A DNA stretch of 64,000 nt from Halocaridina rubra (lineage: Eukaryota; Arthropoda; Malacostraca; Decapoda; Atyidae). Below are positions 1-20,700 of the stretch, piece by piece. The notes below the pieces were generated by a model. That model did not search any database. It was not told the DNA's origin and worked only from the letters and a program-made list of their open reading frames with translations. Position 1 is the first letter of the stretch. Each line of letters starts with the position of its first letter. The stretch spans positions 12,501 through 76,500 of the forward strand of contig JAXCGZ010013567.1 in assembly GCA_037179515.1 (NCBI GenBank), written 5' to 3'. The position numbers were made by a program, and so were the translations under genes.

Positions 1-544
<544 letters not shown>

Positions 545-728
545 CCCTAAATATCTATCTATCTATCTATTAGTATCTCTCTCTCTGTCTATCTATCTGT
601 CTATTTATTTATTTATCCATCTATCTATCATATATATATATATATATTATATATATATTATATTATATATATATATATAATATATATCTGTCTATCTCTA
701 TCTATCTATCTATATATCTATCTATCTA
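545..728. repeat. degenerate (TCTA)n and (TA)n microsatellite
   Basis: TCTA-type tetranucleotides with variants at 549-630 and 686-728 flank an interrupted TA tract at about 629-686. Confidence 0.9.
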
Positions 729-732
729 TAAA

Positions 733-800
733 TGCCGCATATCCCCCTGTCAAGACATGAGAGCATTCACCGGAAGACCCACTCCCACCCAGTTTTATTC
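733..800 (-). mobile_element. possible decayed 3' end of LINE family A
   Basis: The stretch reading GC..ATATCCCCCTGTCAAG followed by GCATTCACC resembles the 3' terminus of the LINE copy at 6277, and like it starts at a microsatellite edge. The match is short and degenerate, so this is a weak call. Confidence 0.25.
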
Positions 801-1723
801 AGTACTAATGCATCCATGTTTCTCCACACAAACATGCAAGTAATCCCTTCTTTTCTCGCAGTTACAAAGGTTCTGGATGGAATTTTTCGTCCAGAACCCC
901 CAAGCAAGCATCGACTTCTAAACTAGTATCTTGCGAAAAATAAAAAATAAAAACTGCCGAATAATTCCGTGTGTGATTTATGTTGATATTGCCCCTTGGC
1001 CATCCTGGGTTTTGGGTTTAATTAACGAGACTAAACCAACGAACATAGCAGAAAGAGTTTATTTGTTCCTAGGGAAACACAAGTAAAAAAACTAAAATAT
1101 ATTAATTATAAGAGGAAACTGGAAAGCAAAACCACTGAGTGCAATTCTTGAACCAACCTCAATGGCAAAATTAGTTTTCGTGATAATTTAAAGTTTATCT
1201 AACTTTGTCCTAGCTTGCGCTTGGGGGAAAAAAGTATATAGAACCATGAGATTATAGAAAGAGAGAGGGAGAAGAAAAATAAAAAAATAAAATGATGAGC
1301 TCAGCACTTTTGTAACAAAATCTGCGGTGATATATTTTTTAGGGCTGATTCATCACCCGAGTAATTGAGTTTGTGAAAATTCATTAAAATCTGTGCGATA
1401 CAGATATTGCTATTTTTTGGCTTTATATATATCTACAAATATACACATACGTTTACACACACACACACACACACACACGCTGGGGTTTGAGATTTGATCA
1501 AAAGTTAACAACATTTAATGACATTCGGGGTTTCAACTTTATATACATAGTCGATTCAGTGCACAACCATTTATCATGTCTCTCTTCTTCTTCTTTTTAT
1601 TCAGTTACAATTTGGTCATCTTTTTATTTCTATTTTATTTTGCTTCCTCGTTTATTTGTAACTTAAATAACTTATACCCATTTATTTGTTCATTTCGATA
1701 GTTTGTTTATTATAGCATATAGA
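801..1723. other. no gene recognised; short (CA)n at about 1456-1478
   Basis: AT-rich sequence with a short ACAC run. No conserved protein or RNA is visible. Confidence 0.5.
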
Positions 1724-1924
<201 letters not shown>

Positions 1925-1934
1925 GATATTATAT

Positions 1935-2122
1935 GCTCCATCTCGGGGACTCCCTTTTCTAATATGAACTAGGACGGTGCCTTCTTGCGAAGGACTTTGG
2001 TTTTGGTATGTGTGACTGTTACCTTAAGTGAATGCTATTTTTAACCTCAGATCGTGGTGGGCCTTGAACCCATGACCTGACTATTCAAAGTCTCTAGCGT
2101 TACCAGTAGGCCAAGGCAGCCA
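1935..2122 (-). mobile_element. tRNA-derived SINE (type 1)
   Basis: Read on the minus strand it has an A-box-like GGCCTACTGGTAACGC near 2094-2115 and a B-box-like GGTTCAAGGCC near 2060-2070, with spacing as in a tRNA head. It lies exactly between two AAT arrays. Confidence 0.65.
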
Positions 2123-2149
2123 GTAATAATAATAATAATAATAATAATA

Positions 2150-2217
<68 letters not shown>
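2123..2217. repeat. (AAT)n(ATT)n self-complementary array
   Basis: About ten AAT units switch directly to about twenty ATT units near 2150, so the two halves are reverse complements and can form a hairpin. Confidence 0.97.
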
Positions 2218-2218
<1 letters not shown>

Positions 2219-2275
2219 AGAATATTTTTATTTTTATAAGCAGTAGTTATAGTAGTAGTAGAAGTATAATTATAT

Positions 2276-2286
2276 TATTGTTGTTC

Positions 2287-2318
<32 letters not shown>

Positions 2319-2340
2319 TTTATCAATTATTATTATTATA

Positions 2341-2429
<89 letters not shown>

Positions 2430-2454
2430 CATCATCATCATCATTGTTATTATA

Positions 2455-2529
<75 letters not shown>

Positions 2530-2530
2530 G
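2276..2530. repeat. (ATT)n microsatellite with ATC and TTG variants
   Basis: Long ATT array interrupted by TTTTTATC near 2318, a run of ATC near 2428-2444 and TATAATT joints. Confidence 0.98.
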
Positions 2531-2655
2531 TAATTACTATTAGTATACATATTAATTCATACACTTTCATCATTTAATTTTAGTATTGTCTAGCATTACC
2601 ACACCACCGCAATAGAATTCACAAATTAAATGACCCTCTCCATTATGACCCCAAG

Positions 2656-2657
<2 letters not shown>

Positions 2658-2752
<95 letters not shown>
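2658..2752. repeat. (CT)n microsatellite
   Basis: CT dinucleotides with a single TTT interruption near 2735. A strand-asymmetric pyrimidine tract. Confidence 0.98.
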
Positions 2753-5076
<2,324 letters not shown>

Positions 5077-5078
5077 TT

Positions 5079-5147
<69 letters not shown>

Positions 5148-5172
5148 TTTGTAGTAGTAGTAGTAGTAGTAG
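5077..5172. repeat. (TAG)n microsatellite
   Basis: TAG/GTA trinucleotide array with one TTTG interruption near 5149. Confidence 0.97.
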
Positions 5173-5259
5173 ATAAAAAACACTAAGAGTAGTAGATAAA
5201 TAACTGCTTGATAAACAACCAAAGAGATTCATGAACATAAATAATCAGACGGCCCTTGA

Positions 5260-5260
5260 A

Positions 5261-5320
<60 letters not shown>

Positions 5321-5327
5321 AGAGAGA
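5260..5327. repeat. (GA)n microsatellite
   Basis: GA dinucleotides with two GG phase shifts. Confidence 0.95.
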
Positions 5328-5439
5328 ACTTAAATCACAATAAGATGAGCACTTCGGAAGGAGAACGTTTCTCTCCAAGAAGCCTCAGATAACGAAGTTG
5401 TTCCTATGATTGGTTGACTCCAGACAGAAATTGCATCAA

Positions 5440-5660
5440 CCTCGGGGCGCCCGTGGCAGGTATATGTAGACTCCCCTTTTATTTCTTCGTTAGCCTTCGT
5501 GGCTCGCTTGGTAAAAGATTGGCCTGTTAAGCCTCCCGTTCTGGAGGCTCCAACTTTGATCCACCCACGTTAAGTGGCTAAAACAAAATTAAAATTTCAC
5601 TTAGTTGTTACGAGGATGTGCAAAGGGAAAATAGTGGCGTCCGTCCTTTCCTAATATCTT
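5440..5660 (+). mobile_element. possible tRNA-derived SINE remnant
   Basis: A tRNA-like head is suggested by GTGGCTCGCTTGGTAAAAG near 5500-5518 and by a loose B-box-like CAACTTTGATCC near 5550-5561. Both boxes are imperfect. Confidence 0.3.

Positions 5661-9278
<3,618 letters not shown>

Positions 9279-9353
<75 letters not shown>
9279..9353. repeat. (TA)n at the truncated 5' edge of LINE-A copy 1
   Basis: Pure TA tract between the LINE and the next dispersed repeat. Confidence 0.97.
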
Positions 9354-9355
<2 letters not shown>

Positions 9356-9549
9356 TCTTCTTCTTCGTCTACATCTTTTCCCACTTTTATGTGGGGTCGA
9401 TGTTTCTGGCCAGTTATCTGTACTGGCCATATTTTGGTGTTGGCAAAATTTTTATGGCCGGATGCCCTTCCTGCCGCCAACCCTCCCCATCTACCCGGGC
9501 TTGGGACCGGCACCAAGTTGAGGCTGGCTTGCCCCCCTCAGTGGCTGGG
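9354..9549 (+). mobile_element. dispersed repeat E (GGTCGATG...CTGGCCAG type)
   Basis: GC-richer block with GTTTCTGGCCAGTTATCTG, TGGCCGGATGCCCTTCC and CCGGGCTTGGGACCGG, flanked on both sides by TA tracts. Its last part resembles 20560-20700. No coding capacity; probably a SINE-like or LINE-end repeat. Orientation is arbitrary. Confidence 0.6.

Positions 9550-9630
<81 letters not shown>
9550..9630. repeat. (TA)n
   Basis: Pure TA tract joining repeat E to the next element. Confidence 0.98.
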
Positions 9631-9634
<4 letters not shown>

Positions 9635-9735
9635 TCTGAGGGGGAAGCAAGAATACCTCCTCTGCGTTCCCCTGAATGTTGTAGAAGTCAGCTAAATGGG
9701 GCGGAGTGCGGAGACTGAGAATCCCCTCTTTTGTA
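9631..9735 (-). mobile_element. mini-element related to LINE-A termini (inverted copy)
   Basis: On the minus strand this reads GAGGGGATTCTCAG, then CCGCCCCATTTAG, then CAGGGGAAC, then GTATTCTTGC. The same order occurs at about 15103-15200 on the plus strand. Confidence 0.6.
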
Positions 9736-9793
9736 CTTTCTCACCCCCAAAAGAAGTCAATTTTTTGTAAGGGGTGCTATCGCTTTTCAATGT

Positions 9794-11035
<1,242 letters not shown>

Positions 11036-11077
11036 ATATGTGTGTGTATGTGTGCGTGCGTGCGTGAGTGTGTGTGG

Positions 11078-11654
<577 letters not shown>

Positions 11655-11929
11655 GAGAGAGAAAGAAAAAAAAATTTCCTCTTGCTTTTTTTATTATGAT
11701 TTTTTTTTTCATTAGAACAGTGGAACGAAATGTTTATCACTTTTTGAAGCCAGAACCAGCAGATACTGCTCCACTGTTGACTCCATGCATCTATTGGTGT
11801 ACTTAGCCTGCTGAGTTAATAGTGACCTTGCGATGAATTCCACTATCCTCTCCTTTTATCATGAAATAACTCTGACATGGATACAGGTGTAATAGACACC
11901 TTGAGAATACGAATTCACACCTTATTTTT

Positions 11930-12065
11930 ATGGCAGCAAGGCGCTATATCGACTTAGTCGTTCCGTGTAAGCAATGAGACTCTTTACATTCAAACTTCGG
12001 GTATTTGAACCCCTAACCTCTTGCATGGCATCCAGGCTCAACACCCACTAAACTAGATTTCAAAA
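11930..12065 (-). mobile_element. tRNA-like SINE head or tRNA pseudogene
   Basis: The minus strand has CTAGTTTAGTGGGTGTTGAGCC (A-box region) and GGGGTTCAAATACCC (B box, about 11999-12013) at tRNA-like spacing. There is no intact cloverleaf or CCA end, so it is probably SINE-derived. Confidence 0.55.
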
Positions 12066-12654
12066 CCACCCTCTGATATCATCACTTTTCCCATTGTATC
12101 TATTTTCTCTTGTGACGCGTAGGTAACAAACTAAAGTTTTCGAACCTTCTTCGCCTGGAGTCTCTTATTTCTTTATAAATTCCTAAGAAAATAAAAAATA
12201 AAAAAGGCAAAGAGAATCTCTTCCGATATATATATTTATAGTTTTCCTTTCAACGTGGAAATTCTTTTCTCAGCCTCCAAGCTAAAAGATGCTCTCCTCC
12301 TCCTCCTCCTCCTCCTCCCTCCCTATCTAGAGCATGTAATAAGTTCCTAGTTTCCAGTGCCCTTCAATTTATGATGTGTGTGTGTAGGTTTGCGTGTATG
12401 GATATGTATGAATAAGCTGTAAATGAAAAAGTTAAACAATGGAGTATATTAGCGCTTGCGAGTGTATTCATTCATTTTCGAAGTTGTCTCAGAAGATGAG
12501 TGAAATGCACTCGTATGCGCTGAGATATTCCTTAATTTCGGTGTTCCATTTGCATCCTTGTGTATACATGGGTATGATCAATAAATAAACCCTTATTAAA
12601 TGTAATGATACCCACAAATAAACAGAAAGATATTCACGAATCGATTGCACTGAA
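12066..12654. other. no gene recognised; short (TCC)n near 12295-12318
   Basis: Mixed unique sequence with a TCC run and a TG-rich patch near 12376. No conserved frame. Confidence 0.5.
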
Positions 12655-12972
12655 ACTTAATTAAACAGTTAAATAAACTCAGATCAGAGGTTATAAAATA
12701 CATTATTAAACACCTAGATTAGCACCCTAGTAAACACCAAAATAAACACCACAGGAAGCACCTAAGATAAAACCCAAACACATAATAAACGAAGCACCTA
12801 AGTAAACACCCAATAATTAAGCAAGAGCCTGTTTAAACACCCAGATGAACATCAAAATAAATACCTAATTAAACACCCAAACACATACCGAAGCAAACTT
12901 TTCAACAAGCAAACACTCAGGCTAACACTTAATGACCTAACCAAAACTACCCAAGATAAACACCCCCCCCCC
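12655..12972. repeat. degenerate minisatellite with a TAAACACC core
   Basis: Seven or more copies of a core near TAAACACCCA are scattered at irregular spacing (about 12707, 12732, 12746, 12800, 12832, 12872, 12954). This suggests an old, diverged array with a unit of roughly 14-30 bp. Confidence 0.6.
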
Positions 12973-13522
12973 ACCTTTATATTATTATTATGCACTTGGT
13001 CTTCATCCCTCTAAGGAGGGTTTTTCAAACATCCTAAAACTCCCGCGGCTTAAAAACTTTCAAAAAATCTTTCCCTTGTTCCTGTTTTGATCACAAAAGT
13101 TATAAAACCAAAAAGTTTTTTTTTTTTTTGGGGGGGAGGAAGGGAGCCAGTGGGCTTTCCATAAAGATTCAAAAGCAATGAATTTTTTTTTCAGTTATTT
13201 ATTCATTTACATTTATGTATTCACTTAAGTATGTAACTGTGATTCAGTAACTTATATATGTGTACTTATGCATTTATTTATATGTTTATGTCTCCTCTTC
13301 TAGTAGGATTCCTTTTTTTTATTACTAAGCTGTTTCTTCATCTATATACCTACATATAAATATGCTTTTTATCTATATTATTATTAATTGGTGCTTTTGA
13401 GGACTCAACACTTAGGCTGAAAAACATGGATTTATCTATTAATTCAGTTATTTATTCATCTTTTATATTTGTCACCTATTTCATAGGTGTATAATTATGA
13501 TGGTGATTAAAATGTTTATGAA
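12973..13522. other. no feature recognised
   Basis: AT-rich sequence with homopolymer runs. No supported gene. Confidence 0.5.
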
Positions 13523-13647
<125 letters not shown>

Positions 13648-13840
13648 TGTCGCTGTTCTTGTTGTTGCTGTTGTTACATGCCCATCCATTGAATTACAGT
13701 GTGTTTGTTTGTTTGTTTTTTTTTTTACTGATAAGATGAGATCTAATGTTTCATTTTGCATTAAATATATGGCTTATATATTGTTTACATCAGCAGTTAT
13801 AAATTTGCAGATTTTTTTTCCACAGATAATATACTATAAA

Positions 13841-15087
13841 TCCAGTAAAGAATCGAGGTAAGTTGCTTTGACTCAACCACCCTCCCCTCAATAGGGAGAA
13901 TATAGCTCTTTAACATAGATAGGTAAAATCTGTGATGGAAATATAGCTTTGAAATATAAAACTGTTGGTGTAAAAAGATATTGCAAAACATGAAAAGGTA
14001 AAAGAATAAATCTGTCGATAAAGAGAGAGCATAAAACTAACACACTGTAGGTTGGCCGATGGCACCATACACCCGTTGCGATACTACAGCTGAAGGGTCT
14101 TGGGGACATATCAGACTGTCCAGGATAATTCGATGTTAAATCTTCCTTCAGTTACGGTTCTTTTTCTATGCCTACATCAACACCGAATATTCTTGGATAT
14201 TTATTTACACATGTCTTATTATCCCTTCACATCTGATAAGTCACAATACTCCCCATCATTGTTTCTCTCTATATATTCTTCGTGTCCAGGCCCGTATATT
14301 TTGTATCCAGCAATGGTTTTATATTTATATACTTTACCGTTAATATTACTATTATATGCAGTAATTCCATCAAAGATTTTAATCTTTTAAACGTAATATG
14401 CAAATTTTTTCATGTTTTACTATAGCAGTCATTAATTTTATAGTTTCTATAATTTATTCAACATTTTCATGTTTATTTTTGTTATGCTGTATCTCTATCG
14501 CCAATTTAGTAGTTTTATATATTATATTTCCATCAACTGTTTTTTTTTTTTAATATCATATTGTTACCTCATCACAGTTTTTTTTTTATGATTGTGGCAC
14601 CAGAACGGGCAAAAAAAAAAAAATTATCCTAATCGGGCCTGGACACGAAGAATATATAGAGAGAAACAAAGATGGGGAGTATTGTGACTTATCAGATGTA
14701 AAGGGATAATAAGACATGTGTAAATGAATATCCAAGAATATTCGGTGTTGATGTAGGCATAGAAAAAGAACCGTAACTGAAGGAAGACTTAACATCGAAT
14801 TATCCTGGACAGTCTTATAAGTCCACAAGACCCTTCAGCTGTAGTATCGCAACGGGTGTATGGTGCCATCGGCCAACCTACAGTGTGTTAGTTTTATGCT
14901 CTCTCTTTATCGACAGATTTATTCTTTTACCTTTTCATGTTTTGCAATATCTTTTTACACCAACAGTTTTATATTTCAAAGCTATATTTCCATCACAGAT
15001 TTTACCTATCTATGTTAAAGAGCTATATTCTCCCTATTGAGGGGAGGGTGGTTGAGTCAAAGCAACTTACCTCGATTCTTTACTGGA
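13841..15087. repeat. inverted duplication: two 454-bp arms around a 339-bp spacer
   Basis: 13841-14294 and 14634-15087 are reverse complements over 454 bp, by eye about 95 percent identical; the same 50-residue translation appears from both arms on opposite strands. The outer ends hold part of the mini-element (GAGGGGAGGGTGGTTGAGTC). The inner ends hold a LINE-D-like 3' end (GGCCTGGACACGAAG). The spacer 14295-14633 is AT-rich with T/A runs. Confidence 0.9.
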
Positions 15088-15200
15088 AACAAATACGGTG
15101 GAGGGGAGTCCTCGTCCCCTCTCTCCGCCCCATTTAGTCGATTTTTGCCACGTGCAGGGGAACATGAAGGAAGTATTCTTGCCCTTCACCCTCAGATTTT
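15027..15200 (+). mobile_element. mini-element related to LINE-A termini (about 170 bp)
   Basis: It starts like the LINE-A 3' edge (TCCCTATTGAGGGGAGGG, GTTGAGTCAAAG) and ends like the LINE-A 5' edge (CCGCCCCATTTAGTCG, GCCACGTGCAGGG). Order and orientation are as in the LINE, with the interior missing. Related copies: 39401-39560 and, inverted, 9631-9735. Confidence 0.6.
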
Positions 15201-15314
15201 ATCATTCATATAATTCATCAACCTTTTTATAGTTTTATACTGTAATCTCTGTCACCAGATTTATATCTTTCACTTATATTCTCAACAGTTTTGTATAAAA
15301 AAAAAAGCAGATCT

Positions 15315-15525
15315 ATCGTCATCTCAGAGCCTAGTCCTCCATATCTCTGGGTCCTCTGTACTTTGACTGTTTTTTTTCTGTCTGTCATTTTCCTTTGTGT
15401 GACATTACCTCATCTCTGCCTTGCCCTTAACATTTTTCTTTTCCTTCGTCTTGGTATTTTCTCGTACCCGGGCCTTTATTGATGAGGGCAGTTTCTGCCT
15501 GTCCCGGTGTCACACTCTTAAAACA
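15315..15525 (+). mobile_element. LINE family D 3' end
   Basis: Carries the family 3' signature: CTCATCTCTGCCTTG, CGGGCCTTTATTGATGAGG, CCTGTCCCGGTGTCAC. The same order is seen in inverted form at 61620-61760 and 30470-30560. Confidence 0.7.
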
Positions 15526-16239
15526 AAAAAAAATTTTACACCGTATTTTCATCAACAGTTATATATTTTATATAGTCCTCACGTCTCAAGTTTTTTTCAT
15601 TTCTACGAATTATATTTTATTAGCAGACTTCTACTCTGCTAGTTTATCTCCGTCAAGAGTTTTATATATTTTGTACAATATCAGCAATATGGATAAACTG
15701 GAGAAGACGCACCTTCAGCATCGTCAACCAGAGAAGACACTCCTCACAATTGGACAACTGGAGATAACGCATCTCATAATTAAGCAACTGGAGATAGAGC
15801 ACCTTAAGTTAGGTTAAGTTAGGTTAGGTTATCTGCAGTTGGCCAATCATGAGGAGTGCTGCTCTCGAGTTGACATCACTGAGGTGCTTATTTTCTTATA
15901 CTTTATCAACAATTTTCATATAGCTGATTGCATTATCTCCACCGTTGGCTTTACAATTTTATACTTTAATCTGTCTCAACACTTTAATATTTTTATGTTT
16001 AAATTCCTTGCATAGCTTTTTTTTATTTTAACAGTTAACCTCTATGTGCAGTTTTATATTTTTGTACTGCGTTTCCATCAACAGTTTTATATTTATTCTG
16101 AAAAATAGGTCAGCCTTCATTTACAATTTTTCACTCTTCCGTGAACAATTCTTATGTACACTTTTGTCATAACAAAAAAAGAAAAAAAATACCATTTTTT
16201 GCGTATTATTATTTTTTCTATTTTGGAAAACGTTTTGTG
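15526..16239. other. no gene recognised; TTAGG-like repeats at 15804-15830
   Basis: AT-rich. Recurrent phrases such as CAACAGTTTTATA may reflect an old duplicated unit. GTTAGGTTAAGTTAGGTTAG at about 15809 resembles the arthropod telomere pentamer but is short. Confidence 0.5.
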
Positions 16240-16370
16240 ATACACTCTTGCAAACCTTGATATAAAACGAAAAAAAAAAAAAACATGAGGCTTGTTTTAA
16301 AAATCATAATCTAATTCGTGTATTCATGAAAGAAAAACTATGGAAATTATTTTGATCGGGTATATTGTTA

Positions 16371-16456
16371 CGTTAGGTTAGGTTTGCTTAAGTTAGAGTA
16401 GATTAGGTTAGGTTAATGCTTAATCTATCTTGTACTAATCTTACCTAACCTAACAA
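16371..16456. repeat. degenerate TTAGG/CCTAA-like cluster
   Basis: GTTAGGTTAGGTTTG and GATTAGGTTAGGTTAATG, then the opposite strand CTTACCTAACCTAACAATTT with TACGGGGT. The last phrase recurs at 63301-63325, so it belongs to a dispersed repeat rather than a telomere. Confidence 0.6.
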
Positions 16457-16567
16457 TTTACGGGGTCACTTAATGTACTATGGGTTGCTATTTTGTACAT
16501 CGCCTAAGAGTATAAAGCACCGCATACTGAAAAATACGTGCATACGCCCTCATACACCCAGATTATA

Positions 16568-16576
16568 AAAGAGAGA

Positions 16577-16632
<56 letters not shown>
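16568..16632. repeat. (GA)n-(CA)n microsatellite
   Basis: A short GA run passes into about 28 CA units. Confidence 0.97.
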
Positions 16633-16634
<2 letters not shown>

Positions 16635-17954
16635 AAACCTATTGTATATGCCTTCTTTTGTTATTTTCGTCAAAGAAATATAGAAATGAAAAAATCCAAT
16701 AATTGCATAATGATAATCCTGTACAGACACTCATGTAAAACTTGATGAAAAAAAACACGCTCACATATATACACAATTGGCATGCTATTAATCCATTCTG
16801 TAATTCCGATTGCTTTCAAAAATTTAAAAAAAAATAAAAAAAAAGCTTGAAAAAAATATTTTCAAACTTGAATACTGGAGAAATTTGAACATATGCATTT
16901 GCATATTTTTTAAACACAAACGTGGAGTCTGTTTTAAGTACATTTTCATATGAATTTATTTGTCAGAGAAAGGCATGCCAGAAAGAATATGTAAGCAGTT
17001 ATTGCATACTGCAAAACGTGTGCATACTCGCATAGGAACCTTGATTTTTTAATGATTGTGACACTTGGAGGGGGGAAAGAAAATTGCCCTCCTCTAGACG
17101 GGGGGGCACAAAGAACTAGGCAGAAATAAGAGTAATAAAAAACAATAAAATGACTGGCAGAAAGAATAATGTAAATAACGAAGACCTGATGATGAGAAAG
17201 AAAGCAATGATAAAACATAAACACTGGACGGGTGATAAAGCCATGTTCTTCATGCAGATACTCATAAAACATCTGAGACAAGGCGATAACACTGTTCATT
17301 GGATAACGCATTGCAAAGCCTCATAAGATTATATAAAGCCATACACAAGGCCATATTAATATCATTCTCTAATGCATGTGGGTACTCGTGGAAGAAAAAC
17401 AGGAAATTAAAAAAAATATATATAGTTTTCGAAATTAATATTTATTGGAAAACCTTTGCATACACGCTCGCAAATCTTGACTTAGGAAAATACTTCAAGG
17501 CTCCAATTCAATCTGTTAATGTGGTATTCATATATGATAAAAAAAAAAATGATTAAAAAAATGCGCAAAATTACATATCTCATAAGTGTGCATACACACT
17601 CACAATCCTTGATGAAAGAAAACACGCATAAACATACACGAAACTCTCATTCCCTAATTTTGGTACTCACAAAAGAAAAACAAAAACGGAAAATAAATAG
17701 TTTAAAATCATTGCATATTGAAAGCTGGGAAAAACAGCGGATGTTTTTTGTTTACCACCGGTGGAAACGGTAGCGATGTGCTGTTTTTTTTTTTTTTTTA
17801 ATCAGTATTATGGTTTTTTGTTTCTTTTCTCTCTTAAAATGATTCGGTATTTTCATTTTGCTGTTTCGGAACTTAAGCTATATTACCGCTGCATCTAGAA
17901 TGCACTTCCCTCTATGCAAATCATATATTGGGATATTATATGTTGTTGTTTTTG

Positions 17955-18112
17955 TTGTTGTTTGTGTCAGTATTAATCCTTACCCGAATGGGCATAGACA
18001 CAGATAAGTTGGAGCTTGAAAATTAAGACTGGATGCCCTCCCTAGCGCCCCGCGTCTATAAGTCCCGAGCACGGGTTTGTCACTTCTGAGTCTAGTGCTC
18101 TACCGCGGTCTT
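17955..18112 (-). mobile_element. tRNA-derived SINE (type 2)
   Basis: The minus strand reads GGTAGAGCACTAGACTCAGAAG, then GTGACAAACCCGTGCTCG, GAGGGCATCCAGTCTTAA and CCCATTCGGGTAAGG. The same order occurs at 18440 and 38480. Confidence 0.65.
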
Positions 18113-18439
18113 CATGTATTTGTATATTATAAATACTGTAAAATGAAGTTCATTCAAAGGGCTTTCGTCATTATTGTTGTAATTGAAAACAAAATTCCAA
18201 ATTATGACCAGGAAGCCACAAGAAGTCGGTTCACTGTTACATGTGATACACAAAGAAGCAGGGTTGTTTAATCCCAGAGTGGATATTTTTGGCCAATTTT
18301 AAGGTCGACATTGACCATAATTTTTTTTATTCTACAATTATTATATTTTTTTTAATTATCATTTTCCTAATATAAGGTTTAATATATAAAGACATATTGA
18401 TATATTTTAATTTGTGACTTTGACGTCCAATACAAAACA

Positions 18440-18600
18440 GGTAGCATTATATTGGTCGAATTCTCGACTTGGTAGGTGACAACAGACCATCGATCGAGCT
18501 CCACCGTGGGGCGATAGGATGGGCATCCAACCTTACTTCCCCGGTTTTAACCTTTCAATATCCACCCCCGCAATGGGGATTAATAATAACATATAAAACG
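18440..18600 (+). mobile_element. tRNA-derived SINE (type 2)
   Basis: GTCGAATTCTCGACTTGGTAG, GATGGGCATCCAACCTTAC and CGCAATGGGGATTAATAATA match the type-2 order. It is about 330 bp from an inverted copy. Confidence 0.65.
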
Positions 18601-18615
18601 TAAAAAATGCAAAGC

Positions 18616-18923
18616 CGGACTCGCATATTGATTTACAGCAAGAGTGCAGAAAAAGACTTAACTTCCTCCATATACTAATAATACCCACTAGAATTTCATT
18701 GGGCTTTAATTTAGCATTCTAAAATTCACTTTCGAGTATTTAGAATATATTTCAAATATTTCCTATATTTGGAATCGAAAAAGTCCAGCACTGACCAGAC
18801 CTCTGATATAAAATAGATTTCACCACCCACTTGATTTTTGTTTATATTTTCCCGGGGAAGAGTTCCGGATCACCAATTGGTGAGGTCTTTGCCATTCTCG
18901 AAGTTTTAATGAAGACACTGATT

Positions 18924-18928
<5 letters not shown>
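18616..18928. other. no feature recognised
   Basis: Unique AT-rich sequence without a supported feature. Confidence 0.5.

Positions 18929-18976
<48 letters not shown>
18929..18976. repeat. (GA)n microsatellite
   Basis: About 23 GA units. Confidence 0.97.
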
Positions 18977-18977
<1 letters not shown>

Positions 18978-19106
18978 AAATTTGGTTTCTTGAAAGAGTA
19001 TTGTGATACATTTGGAAAGAAGATTGGGGGGGGGGGGATTGCTCAAAGTTGAATGTGTTTTAAAGTTCGTCTGAAACCTTAGTCTGCTTGACCTATATAC
19101 TCTCTC

Positions 19107-20479
<1,373 letters not shown>

Positions 20480-20534
20480 CCATTTTTTCTTCTTCTTTAC
20501 GAGTGGGTTTTCCCATTTTGTATGTGAATGCTAT

Positions 20535-20700
20535 TTCTTACTAGGCTCTTGGAGGCTTAGTACTCTGCTTTACGTCTTTGATTCACGGCCGGATAACCTC
20601 TCCACACACAGCACCTCCATTTGTCCGGGCTTGGGTCCAACACTGCATTGAGTCGGATTGGTTTCCCAATGTCTGCGTTCCTTCTCAAGAGTCTGTTGAT
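20535..20700. mobile_element. possible copy of dispersed repeat E
   Basis: GGCCGGATAACCTCTCC and TCCGGGCTTGGGTCC with TTGAGTCGG resemble 9460-9530. Divergent, so moderate to low confidence. Confidence 0.4.

Larger units (their letters stand above)
16240..17720. repeat. diverged long-period repeat (TGCATACAC..CTC motif)
   Basis: Variants of TGCATACACNCTCNCAAATC followed by CTTGATGAAAGAAAACAC recur near 16245, 16718, 17012, 17255, 17458 and 17588. A second phrase, GGTACTCNNGGAAGAAAAAC, recurs near 17380 and 17660. It looks like an old tandem or segmental repeat with a unit of about 130-300 bp. Confidence 0.45.

Noticed and set aside
2247..2577. Poly-Ile, poly-Asn and poly-Leu frames
   Set aside because: Products of AAT/ATT arrays, present in several frames and both strands.
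11930..12065. A functional tRNA gene
   Set aside because: A and B boxes are recognisable but no complete, paired cloverleaf could be drawn; the same applies to 1935-2122 and 21573-21775.
15804..16456. A telomere or true telomeric array
   Set aside because: Only two to four imperfect units per site, and some share non-telomeric flanks.
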